Source of the DNA: Plasticicumulans acidivorans
GTDB taxonomy: Bacteria; Pseudomonadota; Gammaproteobacteria; Competibacterales; Competibacteraceae
DNA: 64,000 nt
Direction of reading: 5' to 3'
Assembly: GCF_003182095.1 (NCBI RefSeq)
Contig: NZ_QGTJ01000001.1
Location: forward strand, 124,001-188,000
The translations under genes were made by a program, and so were the position numbers. This document shows, in pieces, positions 49,804-59,578 of this stretch; within the stretch, counting starts at the first letter, position 1, and each line of letters begins with the position of its first letter. The notes beneath the pieces were generated by a model, which saw only the letters and a list, made by a program, of their open reading frames with translations, ran no database searches and was not told where the DNA came from.

Positions 49804-49829
49804 AAAAAAAAGCCCGGCCGGAGCCGGGC
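49804..49829 (-). terminator. Rho-independent terminator after ssuD
   Basis: Perfect 7-bp stem GCCCGGC / GCCGGGC with a 4-nt loop and eight T on the minus strand (plus 49804-49811). It isolates ssuEAD from the methanobactin-like operon downstream. Confidence 0.92.
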
Positions 49830-49848
49830 AGGATGAGAGCGTCGGGCT

Positions 49849-50988
49849 TCAGCTGGCGCTGACCTTGGGTGCCCACAGATTGGCGACGACTTCGCCGAAG
49901 GGACTGATCGGCGCCGGCCCGGCATCGGGCTGCGTCCGCTCGATCGGCAGCAGCGGGAACAGCAGCTCGGCGACGCGGTAGGCTTCTTCGAGGTGCGGAT
50001 AGCCGGACAGCACGAAGGTGTCGGCGCCGAGCGCGGCGTATTCGCGCAGGCGGGCGGCGACGGTTTCCGGGTCGCCGACCAGCGCGGTGCCGGCACCGCC
50101 GCGCACCAGGCCGACGCCGGCCCACAGATTCGGGCTGACTTCGAGACGATCGCGCCGGCCCTGGTGCAGCGCCGCCATGCGCTGCTGACCGACCGAGTCG
50201 AACCTGGAAAACGCCCGCTGCGCCGCCTCGACGGTGGCATCGTCGACGTACTGGATCAGCTCCTCGGCGGCCTTCCAAGCTTCGGCATTGGTCTCGCGGA
50301 CGATGACATGCAGGCGCACGCCGTAGCGCAGCGTGCGGCCATAGGCAGCGGCACGACGCTTGACGTCGGCGATCTTCTCGGCGACCTGCGCCGGCGGCTC
50401 GCCCCAGGACAGATAGGTATCGAGCCGGCGCGCGGCCAGATCGTGGGCCGCCTCCGAGGAGCCACCGAAGTACAGCGGCGGGTACGGCCGCTGTACCGGC
50501 GGGTAGATGATGCGCGCGTCATCGACCTGCAGATGCTTGCCGTGGAAGCTCACCGAGGCCTCACTGAACAGCCGCGTCCAGATGTCGAGGAACTCATCGG
50601 TGAGCACGTAGCGTTCATCGTGATCGAGGTGCAGGCCGTCGCCGGCCAGCTCGGCGGCATCGCCACCGGTGACGACGTTGAGCAGCAGCCGGCCGGCCGA
50701 GAGCCGGTCGAGCGTGGCGGCCATGCGCGCTGCCACCGTCGGCGAGACGATGCCGGGCCGCAGCGCCACCAGAAACTTCAACCGCGTGGTCAGCGCCGCC
50801 ATGTTCGCCGCCACCAGCCAGGAATCCTCACAGGAACGGCCGGTCGGGATCAGCACGCCGTGATAGCCGAGCTCATCGGCCGCCCGCGCGATCTGCGACA
50901 GATAGCCGTGACTGACGGCGCGCGCGCCCTTGGTGGTGCCGAGGTAACGGCTGTCGCCGTGAGTGGGCAGAAACCAGAAGATATTCAT
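49849..50988 (-). CDS. ssuD: FMNH2-dependent alkanesulfonate monooxygenase
   Basis: 379 residues from ATG 50988 with AAGGAG at 8 nt. Luciferase-like TIM barrel: [20 protein letters not shown] is the SsuD N-terminus, followed by [20 protein letters not shown] with the conserved Cys, [30 protein letters not shown] and [10 protein letters not shown]. It splits alkanesulfonates to aldehyde and sulfite using reduced flavin from SsuE. Last gene of ssuEAD, closed by a strong terminator. Used for sulfur supply when sulfate is scarce. Confidence 0.95.
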   Translation of the reverse strand: MNIFWFLPTHGDSRYLGTTKGARAVSHGYLSQIARAADELGYHGVLIPTGRSCEDSWLVAANMAALTTRLKFLVALRPGIVSPTVAARMAATLDRLSAGRLLLNVVTGGDAAELAGDGLHLDHDERYVLTDEFLDIWTRLFSEASVSFHGKHLQVDDARIIYPPVQRPYPPLYFGGSSEAAHDLAARRLDTYLSWGEPPAQVAEKIADVKRRAAAYGRTLRYGVRLHVIVRETNAEAWKAAEELIQYVDDATVEAAQRAFSRFDSVGQQRMAALHQGRRDRLEVSPNLWAGVGLVRGGAGTALVGDPETVAARLREYAALGADTFVLSGYPHLEEAYRVAELLFPLLPIERTQPDAGPAPISPFGEVVANLWAPKVSAS

Positions 50989-51035
50989 CGGGACGACTCC
51001 TTGGTCGATCTGAAATACGGGGATCTGCAACGGCG

Positions 51036-52001
51036 TCAGCGCGCGGCGGCGGCTGGGGCCTGCCACAGCACATCGGCGATGCGGATCGGTTTCGGGATCA
51101 GCTTCAGTGCGACGAAGGCGTCGGCGATCTTCTGCTGCTCGGCGGCGACCGCCGGCGTCAGGTAGTCGACGCCGTAGCTGTAGCGGCGCGCGGCGATCTC
51201 GGTGGTGGCGACGTCGAGGCCGATCGCCGGGGCGAGAAATGCGGCCACCGCGTGCGGATTGGCGGCGCCCCAGGCGTCGATCTTCGCCAGCTCCTCGACG
51301 ATCGCGCGCACCACCTGCGGCTGGCGCTCGGCGTAGGGCCGCGCCGCCAGGTAGAACTGGTGATTGCTGACCAGGCCCTGGCCGTCGCGCAGCACGCGGG
51401 CCTGGATCTGCCCCTGCGCGGCGGCGAAGAACGGGTCCCAGATCACCCAGGCGTCGACCGCACCGCGCTCGAAGGCGGCGCGGGCATCGGCCGGCGGCAG
51501 GTAGACCGGCTCGATGTCGCGCAGCGTCAGCCCCGCCTCCTCCAGCGCGCGCAGCAGCAGGTAGTGGACGTTGGAGCCTTTGTTGAGGGCGACGCGCTTG
51601 CCGCGCAGCTCCTTGACCGAGTGCAGCGGTGAATCCTTCGCCACCAGAATCGCCTCGCTGGCCGGTGCCGGCGGCTCGTGGGCGACGTAGAGCAGATCGG
51701 CGCCGGCGGCCTGCGCGAACACCGGCGGCGCCTCACCGACGGTACCGAAATCGAGGCTGCCGACGTTGAGCGCTTCGAGCATCTGCGGGCCGGCGGCGAA
51801 TTCGGTCCACCTGACCTCGATGCCGAACGGCGCCAGGCGCTGCTCCAGCGCCCCGCGGGCCTTGAGAATCACCAGCGTGCCGTATTTCTGGTAGCCGATG
51901 CGCACAGTCTCGGCTTGGGCAGCCGTACTGGCGAATACGCCGAACGCCAGCGCGGCGAACAGCGGCACACGCCGCCATCGGCGAAACAGGTTCAAAAGCA
52001 T
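51036..52001 (-). CDS. ssuA: Aliphatic sulfonate periplasmic binding protein
   Basis: A 321-residue exported protein: signal [18 protein letters not shown], then [20 protein letters not shown], the SsuA hallmark, and [37 protein letters not shown] and [12 protein letters not shown]. It captures sulfonates for the SsuBC transporter encoded at 57880-59450. It starts with GAGG upstream and lies about 115 bp after ssuE. Confidence 0.94.
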   Translation of the reverse strand: MLLNLFRRWRRVPLFAALAFGVFASTAAQAETVRIGYQKYGTLVILKARGALEQRLAPFGIEVRWTEFAAGPQMLEALNVGSLDFGTVGEAPPVFAQAAGADLLYVAHEPPAPASEAILVAKDSPLHSVKELRGKRVALNKGSNVHYLLLRALEEAGLTLRDIEPVYLPPADARAAFERGAVDAWVIWDPFFAAAQGQIQARVLRDGQGLVSNHQFYLAARPYAERQPQVVRAIVEELAKIDAWGAANPHAVAAFLAPAIGLDVATTEIAARRYSYGVDYLTPAVAAEQQKIADAFVALKLIPKPIRIADVLWQAPAAAAR

Positions 52002-52117
52002 GGGAGCGTCCTCATTATTGAATGGCTGGGCGCGGACAAGCCGCGGCCGTCGGGCTGCCGGCGGCGCCCGCGAAATGACCGTGATGAAAGGAAGGGAATC
52101 CGGGGGCCGGTGCTGCG

Positions 52118-52711
52118 CTAGCCGCGACAGCGCACCCGCCGCGCGTGGCGCGGCACCATCCGCACCGTTGCCGCTTCGCTGCGCTGGCCGTCGAGGGCGT
52201 CGAGCAGGCGGCCGAGACCGGCTTCGAGGCGATTTTCAGTGGCGTGGTCGAGCACCAGCAGGCCGTCGTCATGCACGCGCAGGTGGTTTTCGGTGATGTA
52301 CAGGCAGCCGAGCACCAGACGCGCGCCGACAGCGTCGAGCACTGGTTTGAGCGCGTGCTGGATCGACAGCTGATGGGTGTTGTCGCGGCCGACTGCGATC
52401 GGCAACACCACCTTGCCGCTCAGGGCATCGTCCGCCAGCAGGTCGAAACAGCTCTTCAGCAACCCGGAGTAAGCCCCCTGGCAGACCGGCGTCAGCACCA
52501 CCACGGCACCGGCGCCGCTCAGCGCCCCGTCAAGCTGGCGCCGTGTCGCCCCGCTCGCCGCGCCACGCGCCAGCTCCCCGGCCGGCAGCTCACGTGCCGC
52601 CAGCGCCCGCACGTCCTGCGCGTTGTAGGCCAGACACTCGCCGAGATAGGCCAGCAGTTGCGCGGCACGCGAATCCGGCGAATGACTGCCATCCAGCGTG
52701 ACGATGATCAT
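52118..52711 (-). CDS. ssuE: NAD(P)H-dependent FMN reductase of the sulfonate system
   Basis: A 197-residue flavodoxin-fold reductase from ATG 52711 (MIIVTLDGSHSPDSRAAQLL). The conserved LTPVCQGAYSGLLKSCFDLL and VLPIAVGRDNTHQLSIQHAL segments are those of SsuE/MsuE. It supplies FMNH2 to SsuD. First gene of ssuEAD; the AT-rich divergent region upstream should carry its promoter. Confidence 0.93.
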   Translation of the reverse strand: MIIVTLDGSHSPDSRAAQLLAYLGECLAYNAQDVRALAARELPAGELARGAASGATRRQLDGALSGAGAVVVLTPVCQGAYSGLLKSCFDLLADDALSGKVVLPIAVGRDNTHQLSIQHALKPVLDAVGARLVLGCLYITENHLRVHDDGLLVLDHATENRLEAGLGRLLDALDGQRSEAATVRMVPRHARRVRCRG

Positions 52712-52789
52712 GGTCGGCTCTCCCTTGAGTGGACCGCTCACGGCCTGCATGGCCGTCGGATGGCGGGACTCTAGCAAGCCGGCAAAATC

Positions 52790-52848
52790 TCAAAAAAGAA
52801 TAAAAAATAAGCCATATATTCAAATACAGATATATAAAGAGCCTGACC
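52790..52848. promoter_or_regulatory. AT-rich divergent promoter region of ssuE and the FAD gene
   Basis: A short AT island in GC-rich DNA, containing GAATA...TATTC and TATATAAAGAGCC. Similar AT islands precede the sulfate-binding and ssuC genes. A shared sulfur-starvation regulator of the CysB type is an inference. Confidence 0.4.
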
Positions 52849-52921
52849 GGCACGGTACAGTCCAGCGTGGATTGCCCCCTGCGGCCCTGTGCCGTGTTTC
52901 GACATCGGAGTGTCTTCGTTC

Positions 52922-54325
52922 ATGTCTGTCCCTGTTATCGCCATCGTCGGCGCCGGTTTTTCCGGCACGCTGCTCGCCGTGCATTTGCTGCGCGAATCGC
53001 GCAACCCTTTGCGCATCGTGCTGATCGAACGCAGTGGCCGCTTCGGCCGCGGGCTGGCCTACGCCACCGCCAACGACTCGCATCTGCTCAATGTGCGGGC
53101 GGCCAATATGAGCGCGCTGCCGGAGCAGCCGGCCCACTTTCGCGACTGGCTGCGCCGCCGGGAGGCGCAGGACTACAGCGGCACCAGCGCCGACGATTTC
53201 GCCTTCGTGCCGCGCTGCACCTATGGCCGCTACCTGGAAGAACTGCTGCAGGAATCGATCGCCGGCGCCGCCCCCGGCGTGCGCTGTGAGCAGATCGCCA
53301 CACAGGCCACCGGCGTGGCGCGCGAGCACGGCCGCTGGCGGCTGATGCTGGCCGGGCAGCGGCCGCTGGTCGCCGATCAGGTAGTGCTGTGCCTCGGCAA
53401 TTTCCCGCCGGCACTGCCCTGCACCCGCATGCCGGCCGGGCTGGTACCGCCGCACTACATCGCCAACCCCTGGGATACGGTGTCGCTGGCGCAAGTGCCA
53501 CACAGCGCGTCGGTGCTGATCGTCGGCACCGGACTGACGATGGTCGACGTGCTGCTCAGCCTGCTCGACCAGGGCCACAGCGGGCCGATCACCGCGCTGT
53601 CGCGCCGTGGCCTCTACCCGCAGCGCCACGCCGCGGTGGCGCAGGCATGGCCGACGCTCGGCGAGCAGGAGCACGTCCATCGCCTGCGTCCGCTGTTGCG
53701 CCAGGTGCGCGAGGCCAGCCAGGCGGCGGCCGATGTCGGCGGCTGGCGCGCGGTGATCGACGGCCTGCGCCCGCACACACAGCGGCTGTGGCGCGAACTG
53801 CCGGAGACCGAGCGCCGGCGCTTCCTGCGCCATCTGCGCCCGTACTGGGAGACCCACCGCCACCGTCTGGCGCCGGAAGTCGCCGAGCGCTTCGAGGCGG
53901 CACTGGCCGCCGGCCAGCTGGTGCTGCGTGCCGGACGGCTGCACGCGGTCGAGCGCCTCGACGACGGCCGCCTGCGCGCGCACTTCAACATGCGCGGCAG
54001 CGGCGAGGCCGGCCGGCTGGATGCCGACTGCCTGATCAACTGCACCGGCCCGCAGTGCGACTTCACCCGCATCGCTCAGCCGCTGGTACGCGCGCTGCTC
54101 GCCGACGGGCTGGTGCATGCCGACGCGCTCCACCTCGGCCTCGCCGTCAACGACTTCGGCCAGCTGCTCGGCACCGACGGCCAGCCGCAAAACGGCCTGT
54201 ACGCCGTCGGCCCGCTGGCGCGCGGCAATGCCTGGGAGCTGACTGCGGTGCCGGAACTGCGCCTGGCCGCCGCCGCGCTCGGCCGGCGGCTGGCGCACAC
54301 GGTGTCAGGCGCGCACGGCGGCTAG
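52922..54325 (+). CDS. FAD/NAD(P)-binding oxidoreductase (NAD_binding_9 type)
   Basis: 467 residues from ATG 52922. FAD motif VIAIVGAGFSGTLLAVHLLR, then RFGRGLAYATANDSHLLNVR and AANMSALPEQPAHFRDWL, the pattern of the HcaD/YdhS-like FAD-NAD(P)-binding family. A second nucleotide motif is SVLIVGTGLTMVDVLLSLLD, and the C-terminus has LYAVGPLARGNAWELTAVPE. The substrate is unknown. Set between the ssu halves and divergent from ssuE, so a role in sulfur metabolism is possible. Its 3' end overlaps the convergent hydrolase gene by 21 bp. Confidence 0.85.
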   Translation: MSVPVIAIVGAGFSGTLLAVHLLRESRNPLRIVLIERSGRFGRGLAYATANDSHLLNVRAANMSALPEQPAHFRDWLRRREAQDYSGTSADDFAFVPRCTYGRYLEELLQESIAGAAPGVRCEQIATQATGVAREHGRWRLMLAGQRPLVADQVVLCLGNFPPALPCTRMPAGLVPPHYIANPWDTVSLAQVPHSASVLIVGTGLTMVDVLLSLLDQGHSGPITALSRRGLYPQRHAAVAQAWPTLGEQEHVHRLRPLLRQVREASQAAADVGGWRAVIDGLRPHTQRLWRELPETERRRFLRHLRPYWETHRHRLAPEVAERFEAALAAGQLVLRAGRLHAVERLDDGRLRAHFNMRGSGEAGRLDADCLINCTGPQCDFTRIAQPLVRALLADGLVHADALHLGLAVNDFGQLLGTDGQPQNGLYAVGPLARGNAWELTAVPELRLAAAALGRRLAHTVSGAHGG

Positions 54326-54901
54326 AGCCGGCAGCGCACCCAGCCGGTACCGCGACGGCGCGGCCGGCGCCGGCTCGACGCGCTGCACCAGCGCTTCGAG
54401 CAGCTGCTCGCCGCGCGGCCACGGGCCGAAGCCGGCGTCGACGTTGATGTGACCGCTGGCGCCGTGATCGACGAACTCGCTGCCCCAGGCGGCGGCGAAC
54501 AGCTCGGCGCGCTCGAAGCGGCAGTAGGGATCGTTGCGGCTGGCGACCACCACGCTGGGGAACGGCAGCGGCACCAGCGGCACGCCGCCGAGCAGCGCGA
54601 CGCGCTCGGAGTCGGCCGGTGCCACCAGCAGCGCCCCGGCGATCCGGCGCGTGTCGTGCTGCTGCGCCCAGGCGGCGACGGTGATGCAGCCGAGGCTGTG
54701 GGCGATCAGCAGCGTGCGCCCGGGGCGGCGCTGCAGCTCGGCCTCCAGCTCGCCGACCCATTCGCTGCGTGAGGGCTGCCACCAGTCACGCTGGTGGACG
54801 CGGCGGTGCTGCGGCCGCGCCGCCCACAGGCTCTGCCAGTGCTGCGGCCCGGAGTCACCGAGGCCGGGAACGATCAGGTATTCCAGTGACGAGCGGCTCA
54901 T
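54305..54901 (-). CDS. RBBP9/YdeN-type serine hydrolase
   Basis: A 198-residue small alpha/beta hydrolase of the RBBP9 family: IVPGLGDSGPQHWQSLWAAR, nucleophile LIAHSLGCITVAAWA (Ser in HSLG), VVASRNDPYC with the acid and GHINVDAGFGPWP with the catalytic His. Length is typical. Coupled to the EAL gene by an ATGA overlap. Substrate unknown; found beside sulfur genes, but no direct link is visible. Confidence 0.87.
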   Translation of the reverse strand: MSRSSLEYLIVPGLGDSGPQHWQSLWAARPQHRRVHQRDWWQPSRSEWVGELEAELQRRPGRTLLIAHSLGCITVAAWAQQHDTRRIAGALLVAPADSERVALLGGVPLVPLPFPSVVVASRNDPYCRFERAELFAAAWGSEFVDHGASGHINVDAGFGPWPRGEQLLEALVQRVEPAPAAPSRYRLGALPALAAVRA

Positions 54902-55710
54902 GCTGAACGCTCCTGTGAAGGGGTGGTCGCCGCCTCGGCCGCCTGCCAGCCGTCAGCGCCGAGTTCGAGCGCCAGCGCGCGCTGCGCCGCATCACCGACA
55001 CCACGCAGCAGCGCCAGCGCGCCGGCGTCGTGGATGCGCGCGATGCGCTGCGCCAGCTCGGCGCGGTCGAGGCTCGACAGCGTCGCCGCCAGCAGCGCGC
55101 CCTGCGCGATGCGCACGGCATCGGGGCGCAGCGCCAGCAGCGCATCGAGCTGGGCGTCATCATCACCGCGCACGCCAAAGGCGATGCCGTAGCCGTGTTC
55201 GCGGAAGCCGGCGATGGCCTTGCTCAGATGGGCGCGGCCGAGGCGCTCGGTGTCGGTGAACTCCAGCACCACCTGCGACGGACGCAGGCCGCAGCGGCGC
55301 AGGATGCTGCCGAACACCGTGCCGTGGGCATCCGGCACCGCCCGCACGTGCAGCGGATGGATGCCGAGCCACAGCGGCCGGCCGTCGAGCGCGCTCAGCG
55401 CGTTGAGCACGTGCAGCGTGCGGATCAGGCGATCGAGGTGAGTGATCGCGCTGTTGTCGAGCACGCTGGCGTACGGCGTCCACGCCGACAGCGGCTGGCC
55501 GCCGGCGCTGAAGACTTCGGTGTCGGCGACATGGCCGAGCAGACCGCCGTCGCGCGCCAGCAGCGAGCGCAGCCGGGTGTGCAGGCGCAGGCCGTGGAAG
55601 CAGGCGATCAGCTCACCATGGCGCAGCACGAACGGCACTTCGCCGTCGTGACCGAGCGGATGGTGCAGAAAGTCACGGTTGAAGGGTTCGATCAGATCCG
55701 GCGTCGACAT
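54898..55710 (-). CDS. Degenerate EAL-domain protein
   Basis: 270 residues with the EAL phosphodiesterase fold but missing its active-site residues. The EAL motif position reads VAD (GHVADTEVF), the Asn of the usual N-x-S reads His (GIHPLHVR), and the DDFGxG loop reads IAFGVRGD. Only LEFTDTE keeps the ExT-like Glu. It probably cannot hydrolyse cyclic-di-GMP and may act as a binding or interaction domain. First in a two-gene operon with the RBBP9-like hydrolase; preceded by an AT-rich spacer. Confidence 0.8.
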   Translation of the reverse strand: MSTPDLIEPFNRDFLHHPLGHDGEVPFVLRHGELIACFHGLRLHTRLRSLLARDGGLLGHVADTEVFSAGGQPLSAWTPYASVLDNSAITHLDRLIRTLHVLNALSALDGRPLWLGIHPLHVRAVPDAHGTVFGSILRRCGLRPSQVVLEFTDTERLGRAHLSKAIAGFREHGYGIAFGVRGDDDAQLDALLALRPDAVRIAQGALLAATLSSLDRAELAQRIARIHDAGALALLRGVGDAAQRALALELGADGWQAAEAATTPSQERSA

Positions 55711-55765
55711 GTGCTTCTCCTGGCGGGCCTGCAGCCCGGTCGATACGTGATGCCGGCAGCGTAGA

Positions 55766-55838
55766 GCGAAATTTAAATAACAGAAAATAATAAAAGATAT
55801 TTTTTAAATTCTTTTTACTAATAAAGCACCCTCCGTAC
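55766..55838. promoter_or_regulatory. AT-rich divergent promoter region of the EAL and sulfate-binding genes
   Basis: A strongly AT-rich stretch between divergent genes, including AAATAACAGAAAATAATAAA and ACTAATAAAGCACC. The end of it resembles TATATAAAGAGCC in the ssuE spacer. Promoter function is inferred from position and composition. Confidence 0.4.
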
Positions 55839-55895
55839 AGTGCGGCGGCAACGGCCCACGGCCTCCCGATTCACACCTTGCACGGAGTCTGTTCA

Positions 55896-56915
55896 ATGAA
55901 ACCCGCCTTTCCCCTGCGCGCCCTCGTCCTCGGCCTGTCACTCGCCTGTGCCGCTGTGCCGGCCGGCGTGGCGGCCGCCGAAGTCTCGCTGCTCAACGTC
56001 TCCTACGATCCGACCCGCGAGCTGTATGCGGACTTCAATCAGGCCTTCGCCCGCGAATGGCAGCGCCAGAGCGGCGATACGCTGAGCATCAAACAGTCGC
56101 ACGGCGGCTCCGGCAAACAGGGCCGCTCGGTGATCGACGGCCTCGAAGCCGACGTGGTGACGCTGGCGCTGGCCTACGACATCGATGCCATCGCCAAGAG
56201 CGGGCTGATCGCCAGCGACTGGCAGCAGCGCCTGCCGCACCATGCCGCGCCCTACACCTCGACCATCGTGTTTCTGGTGCGCAAGGGCAATCCGAAGGGC
56301 ATCCACGACTGGGGCGATCTGATCCGCGACGGCGTCGAGGTGATCACGCCGAACCCGAAGACCTCAGGCGGCGCGCGCTGGAATTACCTCGCCGCCTGGG
56401 CCTGGGCCAAACACCAGCCGGGCGGCTCCGACAGCAGTGCACAGGCCTATCTCGGCGAGCTGTTCAAGCACGTGCCGGTGCTCGATTCCGGTGCCCGCGG
56501 CGCGACGACGACCTTCGTCGAGCGCGGCATCGGCGATGTGCTGCTGGCCTGGGAGAACGAGGCCTTCCTCGCGCGGCAGGAACTCGGCCCGGACAAATTC
56601 GACATCGTCGTGCCTTCGCTGAGCATCCTCGCCGAGCCGCCGGTGGCAGTGGTCGACAAGGTGGTCGACAAGCACGGCACGCGCGTCGTCGCCGAGGCGT
56701 ATCTGCGCTACCTCTACAGCGATGTCGGCCAGGAGATCGCCGCGCGCCACTTCTACCGCCCGAGCAATCCGGCGATCGCCGCCAAGTACGCCGAGCGGTT
56801 CCCCAGGCTCAACCTGGTGACCATCGATGGCGAGTTCGGCGGCTGGCAGAAAGCGCAGCAGGAGCACTTCGCCGACGGTGGCAGCTTCGATCGCATCTAC
56901 ACGCACGCCCGCTGA
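55896..56915 (+). CDS. sbp: Sulfate/thiosulfate periplasmic binding protein
   Basis: 339 residues from ATG 55896 with CGGAG upstream. Signal peptide [20 protein letters not shown], then [50 protein letters not shown]-like [15 protein letters not shown] and [19 protein letters not shown], all typical of Sbp/CysP. It feeds sulfate to a CysTWA transporter, which is not in the window. An orphan binding protein beside sulfonate genes; a good terminator follows. Confidence 0.93.
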   Translation: MKPAFPLRALVLGLSLACAAVPAGVAAAEVSLLNVSYDPTRELYADFNQAFAREWQRQSGDTLSIKQSHGGSGKQGRSVIDGLEADVVTLALAYDIDAIAKSGLIASDWQQRLPHHAAPYTSTIVFLVRKGNPKGIHDWGDLIRDGVEVITPNPKTSGGARWNYLAAWAWAKHQPGGSDSSAQAYLGELFKHVPVLDSGARGATTTFVERGIGDVLLAWENEAFLARQELGPDKFDIVVPSLSILAEPPVAVVDKVVDKHGTRVVAEAYLRYLYSDVGQEIAARHFYRPSNPAIAAKYAERFPRLNLVTIDGEFGGWQKAQQEHFADGGSFDRIYTHAR

Positions 56916-56943
56916 AGCGACTTGCCGCTGGCGACAGCGGTTC

Positions 56944-56977
56944 ACCGGCACGCGGGGGGCGCGTGCCGGTCTTTTTT
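56944..56977 (+). terminator. Rho-independent terminator after sbp
   Basis: A 10-bp perfect stem ACCGGCACGC / GCGTGCCGGT with a 7-nt G-rich loop, followed by C and seven T. Confidence 0.93.
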
Positions 56978-57018
56978 TGCCGTACCAGTCCTGAGTGTTG
57001 CCGGGGATGAGGCGCCGC

Positions 57019-57747
57019 TCAATCGCTGCTCGGTGCCAGCCGGAATTCCAGCACGCCGGCTTCGCGGCGCAGCGCATCGCTCAGATGGCGCAGGTTCTCG
57101 GCCTGCATGGTGCGCAGTACCAGGTGATACTCGAAACGCCGACCGCCATCGGTCAGGCAGTAGCTGGTATGGGCGATGTGGAAGCCGAACATGTGCAGCC
57201 GCGCGCGCAGCGTGTCTTCATCGAGCACCCGGTCGGGCAGGAAGTGCACGTGCAGATGCGCGTAGCGATGCACCGGCAGCACCGATTCGATGCGCCGGAA
57301 CAGCGACAGCGTGCCCAGCGTCAGCAGCGACACCAGCAGCCCCGGCAGAAACATGCCGATGCCGAAGAGGATGCCGAGCGCGGCGGTGATCCAGATCGAG
57401 GCCGCGGTGGTCAGCCCGCGCACCGTCAGCCCCTCCTTGAAGATCACGCCGGCGCCGAGAAAACCGATGCCGGTCATGATGCCCTGCGCCATGCGCGTCG
57501 GGTCGGTGCGGAAGGCATCGGCCTGCGGGCCGCTGATCCAGTGGCCCTGATACACCGTCACCAGCATCAGCAGCGCCGAGGCCAGGCACACCAGCGCGTG
57601 CGTGCGAAAACCCGCCGGGCGGCCGTGAAAACTGCGCTCAAGCCCGATCGCCGCACCGACCGCCCAGGCCGTGAGCACATGCCCGCACATCGCCAGCGCA
57701 TCGCCGCGCAGCAGCAGGTTGCCGATAAACCGCTCGATCCCGTCCAT
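57019..57747 (-). CDS. MgtC/SapB-family membrane protein
   Basis: 242 residues from ATG 57747 with GGAG upstream. The MgtC domain reads LTAWAVGAAIGLERSFHGRP, AGFRTHALVCLASALLML, GIMTGIGFLGAGVIFKEGLT and VRGLTTAASIWITAALGIL, followed by a C-terminal ACT-like region (VHFLPDRVLDEDTLRARL). MgtC proteins modulate magnesium homeostasis and F-ATPase in some pathogens; the general role is unclear. Convergent with sbp. Confidence 0.9.
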   Translation of the reverse strand: MDGIERFIGNLLLRGDALAMCGHVLTAWAVGAAIGLERSFHGRPAGFRTHALVCLASALLMLVTVYQGHWISGPQADAFRTDPTRMAQGIMTGIGFLGAGVIFKEGLTVRGLTTAASIWITAALGILFGIGMFLPGLLVSLLTLGTLSLFRRIESVLPVHRYAHLHVHFLPDRVLDEDTLRARLHMFGFHIAHTSYCLTDGGRRFEYHLVLRTMQAENLRHLSDALRREAGVLEFRLAPSSD

Positions 57748-57879
57748 CCAGCCGTCTCCCCCGCGCCATCTGCCGAAACCTGTCGGCAATCTAGCGTATA
57801 GACGCAGTCCAGCATCGAGGAGTACGCCGCGGCGCGCCGGCGGCGTCAAGCGCGGCTGCCGGCCGGGCGGCACCCGGCC

Positions 57880-58650
57880 TCATTCCCCCATCACCCGCGC
57901 CAGCACCTCGCCTTCAGCGCGGGCGAACGCCGCCTGACCGCGGCCGCGCGGACGCGGCAGCGCGATCGCCCGATCGAGGCCGACGCCACCGTCTTCGAGC
58001 AGGATCACGCGATCGGCGAGCGCGACCGCCTCGCCAACGTCGTGCGTCACCAGCACCGTGGTAAAGCCGCGCGCGCGCCACAGCCGCTCGACCAGACGCT
58101 GCATCTCGATGCGGGTCAGCGCATCGAGCGCGCCGAAGGGCTCGTCGAGCAGCAGCAGTTGCGGCTCGTGGATCAGCGCACGCGCCAGCGCCACCCGCTG
58201 GCGCTGGCCGCCGGAGAGCACCGCCGGCCACTCCCCGGCGCGATCGCCCAGCCCGACCTGATCCAGCCAGTGCGCGGCACGCTGGCGCCAGCCGCGCCCC
58301 GCCAGGCCGAGACCGACGTTGTCGATGACGCGCTTCCACGGCAGCAGCCGCGCTTCCTGAAACAGGATGCGGATGTCGGCGTGCGGGCCGTCGAGCGCAG
58401 CGCCGCCGACCTGCAGCCGGCCGCCGTCGGGGCGGTCGAGGCCGGCCAGCAGCCGCAGCAGCGTCGACTTGCCGCAACCGCTGCGGCCGACCAGGGCGAC
58501 GAATTCGCCGGGTGCGATGTCGAGATCGAGGCTGGCGAGCACGCGGCGCTCACCGAAGCGGCGCACCACGCCGCGCAGCTCCAGGGGCACGCCACCCGGC
58601 GCGCGCGCAGCAGGCGCCAGCGCCTTAGGAAAGGACAGGACAGCGGACAT
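57880..58650 (-). CDS. ssuB: Sulfonate ABC transporter ATPase
   Basis: 256 residues from ATG 58650. ABC motifs: [40 protein letters not shown] (the SsuB/TauB Q-loop phrase), [31 protein letters not shown] and [17 protein letters not shown]. It powers sulfonate import with SsuC, 23 bp upstream, and SsuA from 51036. Substrate range follows the ssu context. Confidence 0.93.
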   Translation of the reverse strand: MSAVLSFPKALAPAARAPGGVPLELRGVVRRFGERRVLASLDLDIAPGEFVALVGRSGCGKSTLLRLLAGLDRPDGGRLQVGGAALDGPHADIRILFQEARLLPWKRVIDNVGLGLAGRGWRQRAAHWLDQVGLGDRAGEWPAVLSGGQRQRVALARALIHEPQLLLLDEPFGALDALTRIEMQRLVERLWRARGFTTVLVTHDVGEAVALADRVILLEDGGVGLDRAIALPRPRGRGQAAFARAEGEVLARVMGE

Positions 58651-58673
58651 CAGGCATCTCCTCGATCGGGTGT

Positions 58674-59450
58674 TCAGGCGCCGCGGTACAGCGGGTTCCA
58701 GCGCAGCCACCAGCGCTCCAGGCCCTTGGCGGCCAGATCCGCCGCCTTGCCGAGCACGGCGTAGAGCAGGATCGCCAGCACCACGACGTCGGTCTGCAGG
58801 AACTCGCGGGCATTCATCGCCAGGTAGCCGATGCCGCTGGAGGCGGAGATGGTCTCGGCGACGATCAGCGTCAGCCACATGAAGCCGAGCGCGAAGCGCA
58901 CGCCGATCAGGATCGACGGCAGCGCGCCGGGCAGGATCACGTGGCGGAACAGCCCCAACCCGCGCAGGCCGTAGCTGCGCCCCATCTCGATCAGCGCCGG
59001 ATCGACGCTGCGGATACCGTGGAAGGTGTTGAGATAAATCGGGAACAGCACGCCGAGCGCGACCAGGAACACCTTCGCGCTCTCATCGATGCCGAACCAC
59101 AGGATCACCAGCGGAATCAGCGCCAGATGCGGCACGTTGCGCAGCATCTGCAGCGTCGAATCGAGCAGCCGCTCGGCGCCGTGCAGGCTGCCGGTGAGCA
59201 GGCCGAGCAGCAGGCCAAGGCCACCGCCGATGACAAAGCCGAGCAAGGCGCGGTGGAAACTGATCTGCAGATGTGCCAGCAGCTCACCGGACGCCGCCAG
59301 CGCATACCCGGCCTGCGCTACCGCCAGCGGCGCCGGCAGAATCCGGCTCGACAGCCAGCCCAGCCCGGCGGCCAGCTGCCAGATCGCCAGCAACGCCAGC
59401 GGCAACAGCCAGGGCAGCAGCAGCGAGCCGCTCTTGCGCAGCATGCTCAT
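58674..59450 (-). CDS. ssuC: Sulfonate ABC transporter permease
   Basis: 258 residues; ATG 59450 has GGAG at 8 nt. Six-helix BPD_transp_1 permease: [40 protein letters not shown] (the EAA-like cytoplasmic loop follows in GMRSVDP-like [17 protein letters not shown]), [20 protein letters not shown]. The pattern is SsuC/TauC. Operon ssuCB, separated by about 6 kb from ssuEAD; AT-rich promoter spacer upstream. Confidence 0.93.
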   Translation of the reverse strand: MSMLRKSGSLLLPWLLPLALLAIWQLAAGLGWLSSRILPAPLAVAQAGYALAASGELLAHLQISFHRALLGFVIGGGLGLLLGLLTGSLHGAERLLDSTLQMLRNVPHLALIPLVILWFGIDESAKVFLVALGVLFPIYLNTFHGIRSVDPALIEMGRSYGLRGLGLFRHVILPGALPSILIGVRFALGFMWLTLIVAETISASSGIGYLAMNAREFLQTDVVVLAILLYAVLGKAADLAAKGLERWWLRWNPLYRGA

Positions 59451-59504
59451 CGATCGCACTCCGTGGGGCGGGCGACGCGCCCGCGCTGCGCAGCACTGTA
59501 AGCG

Positions 59505-59572
59505 GCCTGATTAATTCAATTAAATAATAATAAATGCGCGTTTTATTCCTATTTATGAATATAAAACACGCA
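59505..59572. promoter_or_regulatory. AT-rich promoter region of ssuC
   Basis: An AT island with TATTC and GAATA in inverted orientation, 8 nt apart (TTTTATTCCTATTTATGAAT). The same pentamers occur in the ssuE spacer. Candidate regulator-binding site only. Confidence 0.4.
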
Positions 59573-59578
59573 CCCTGC

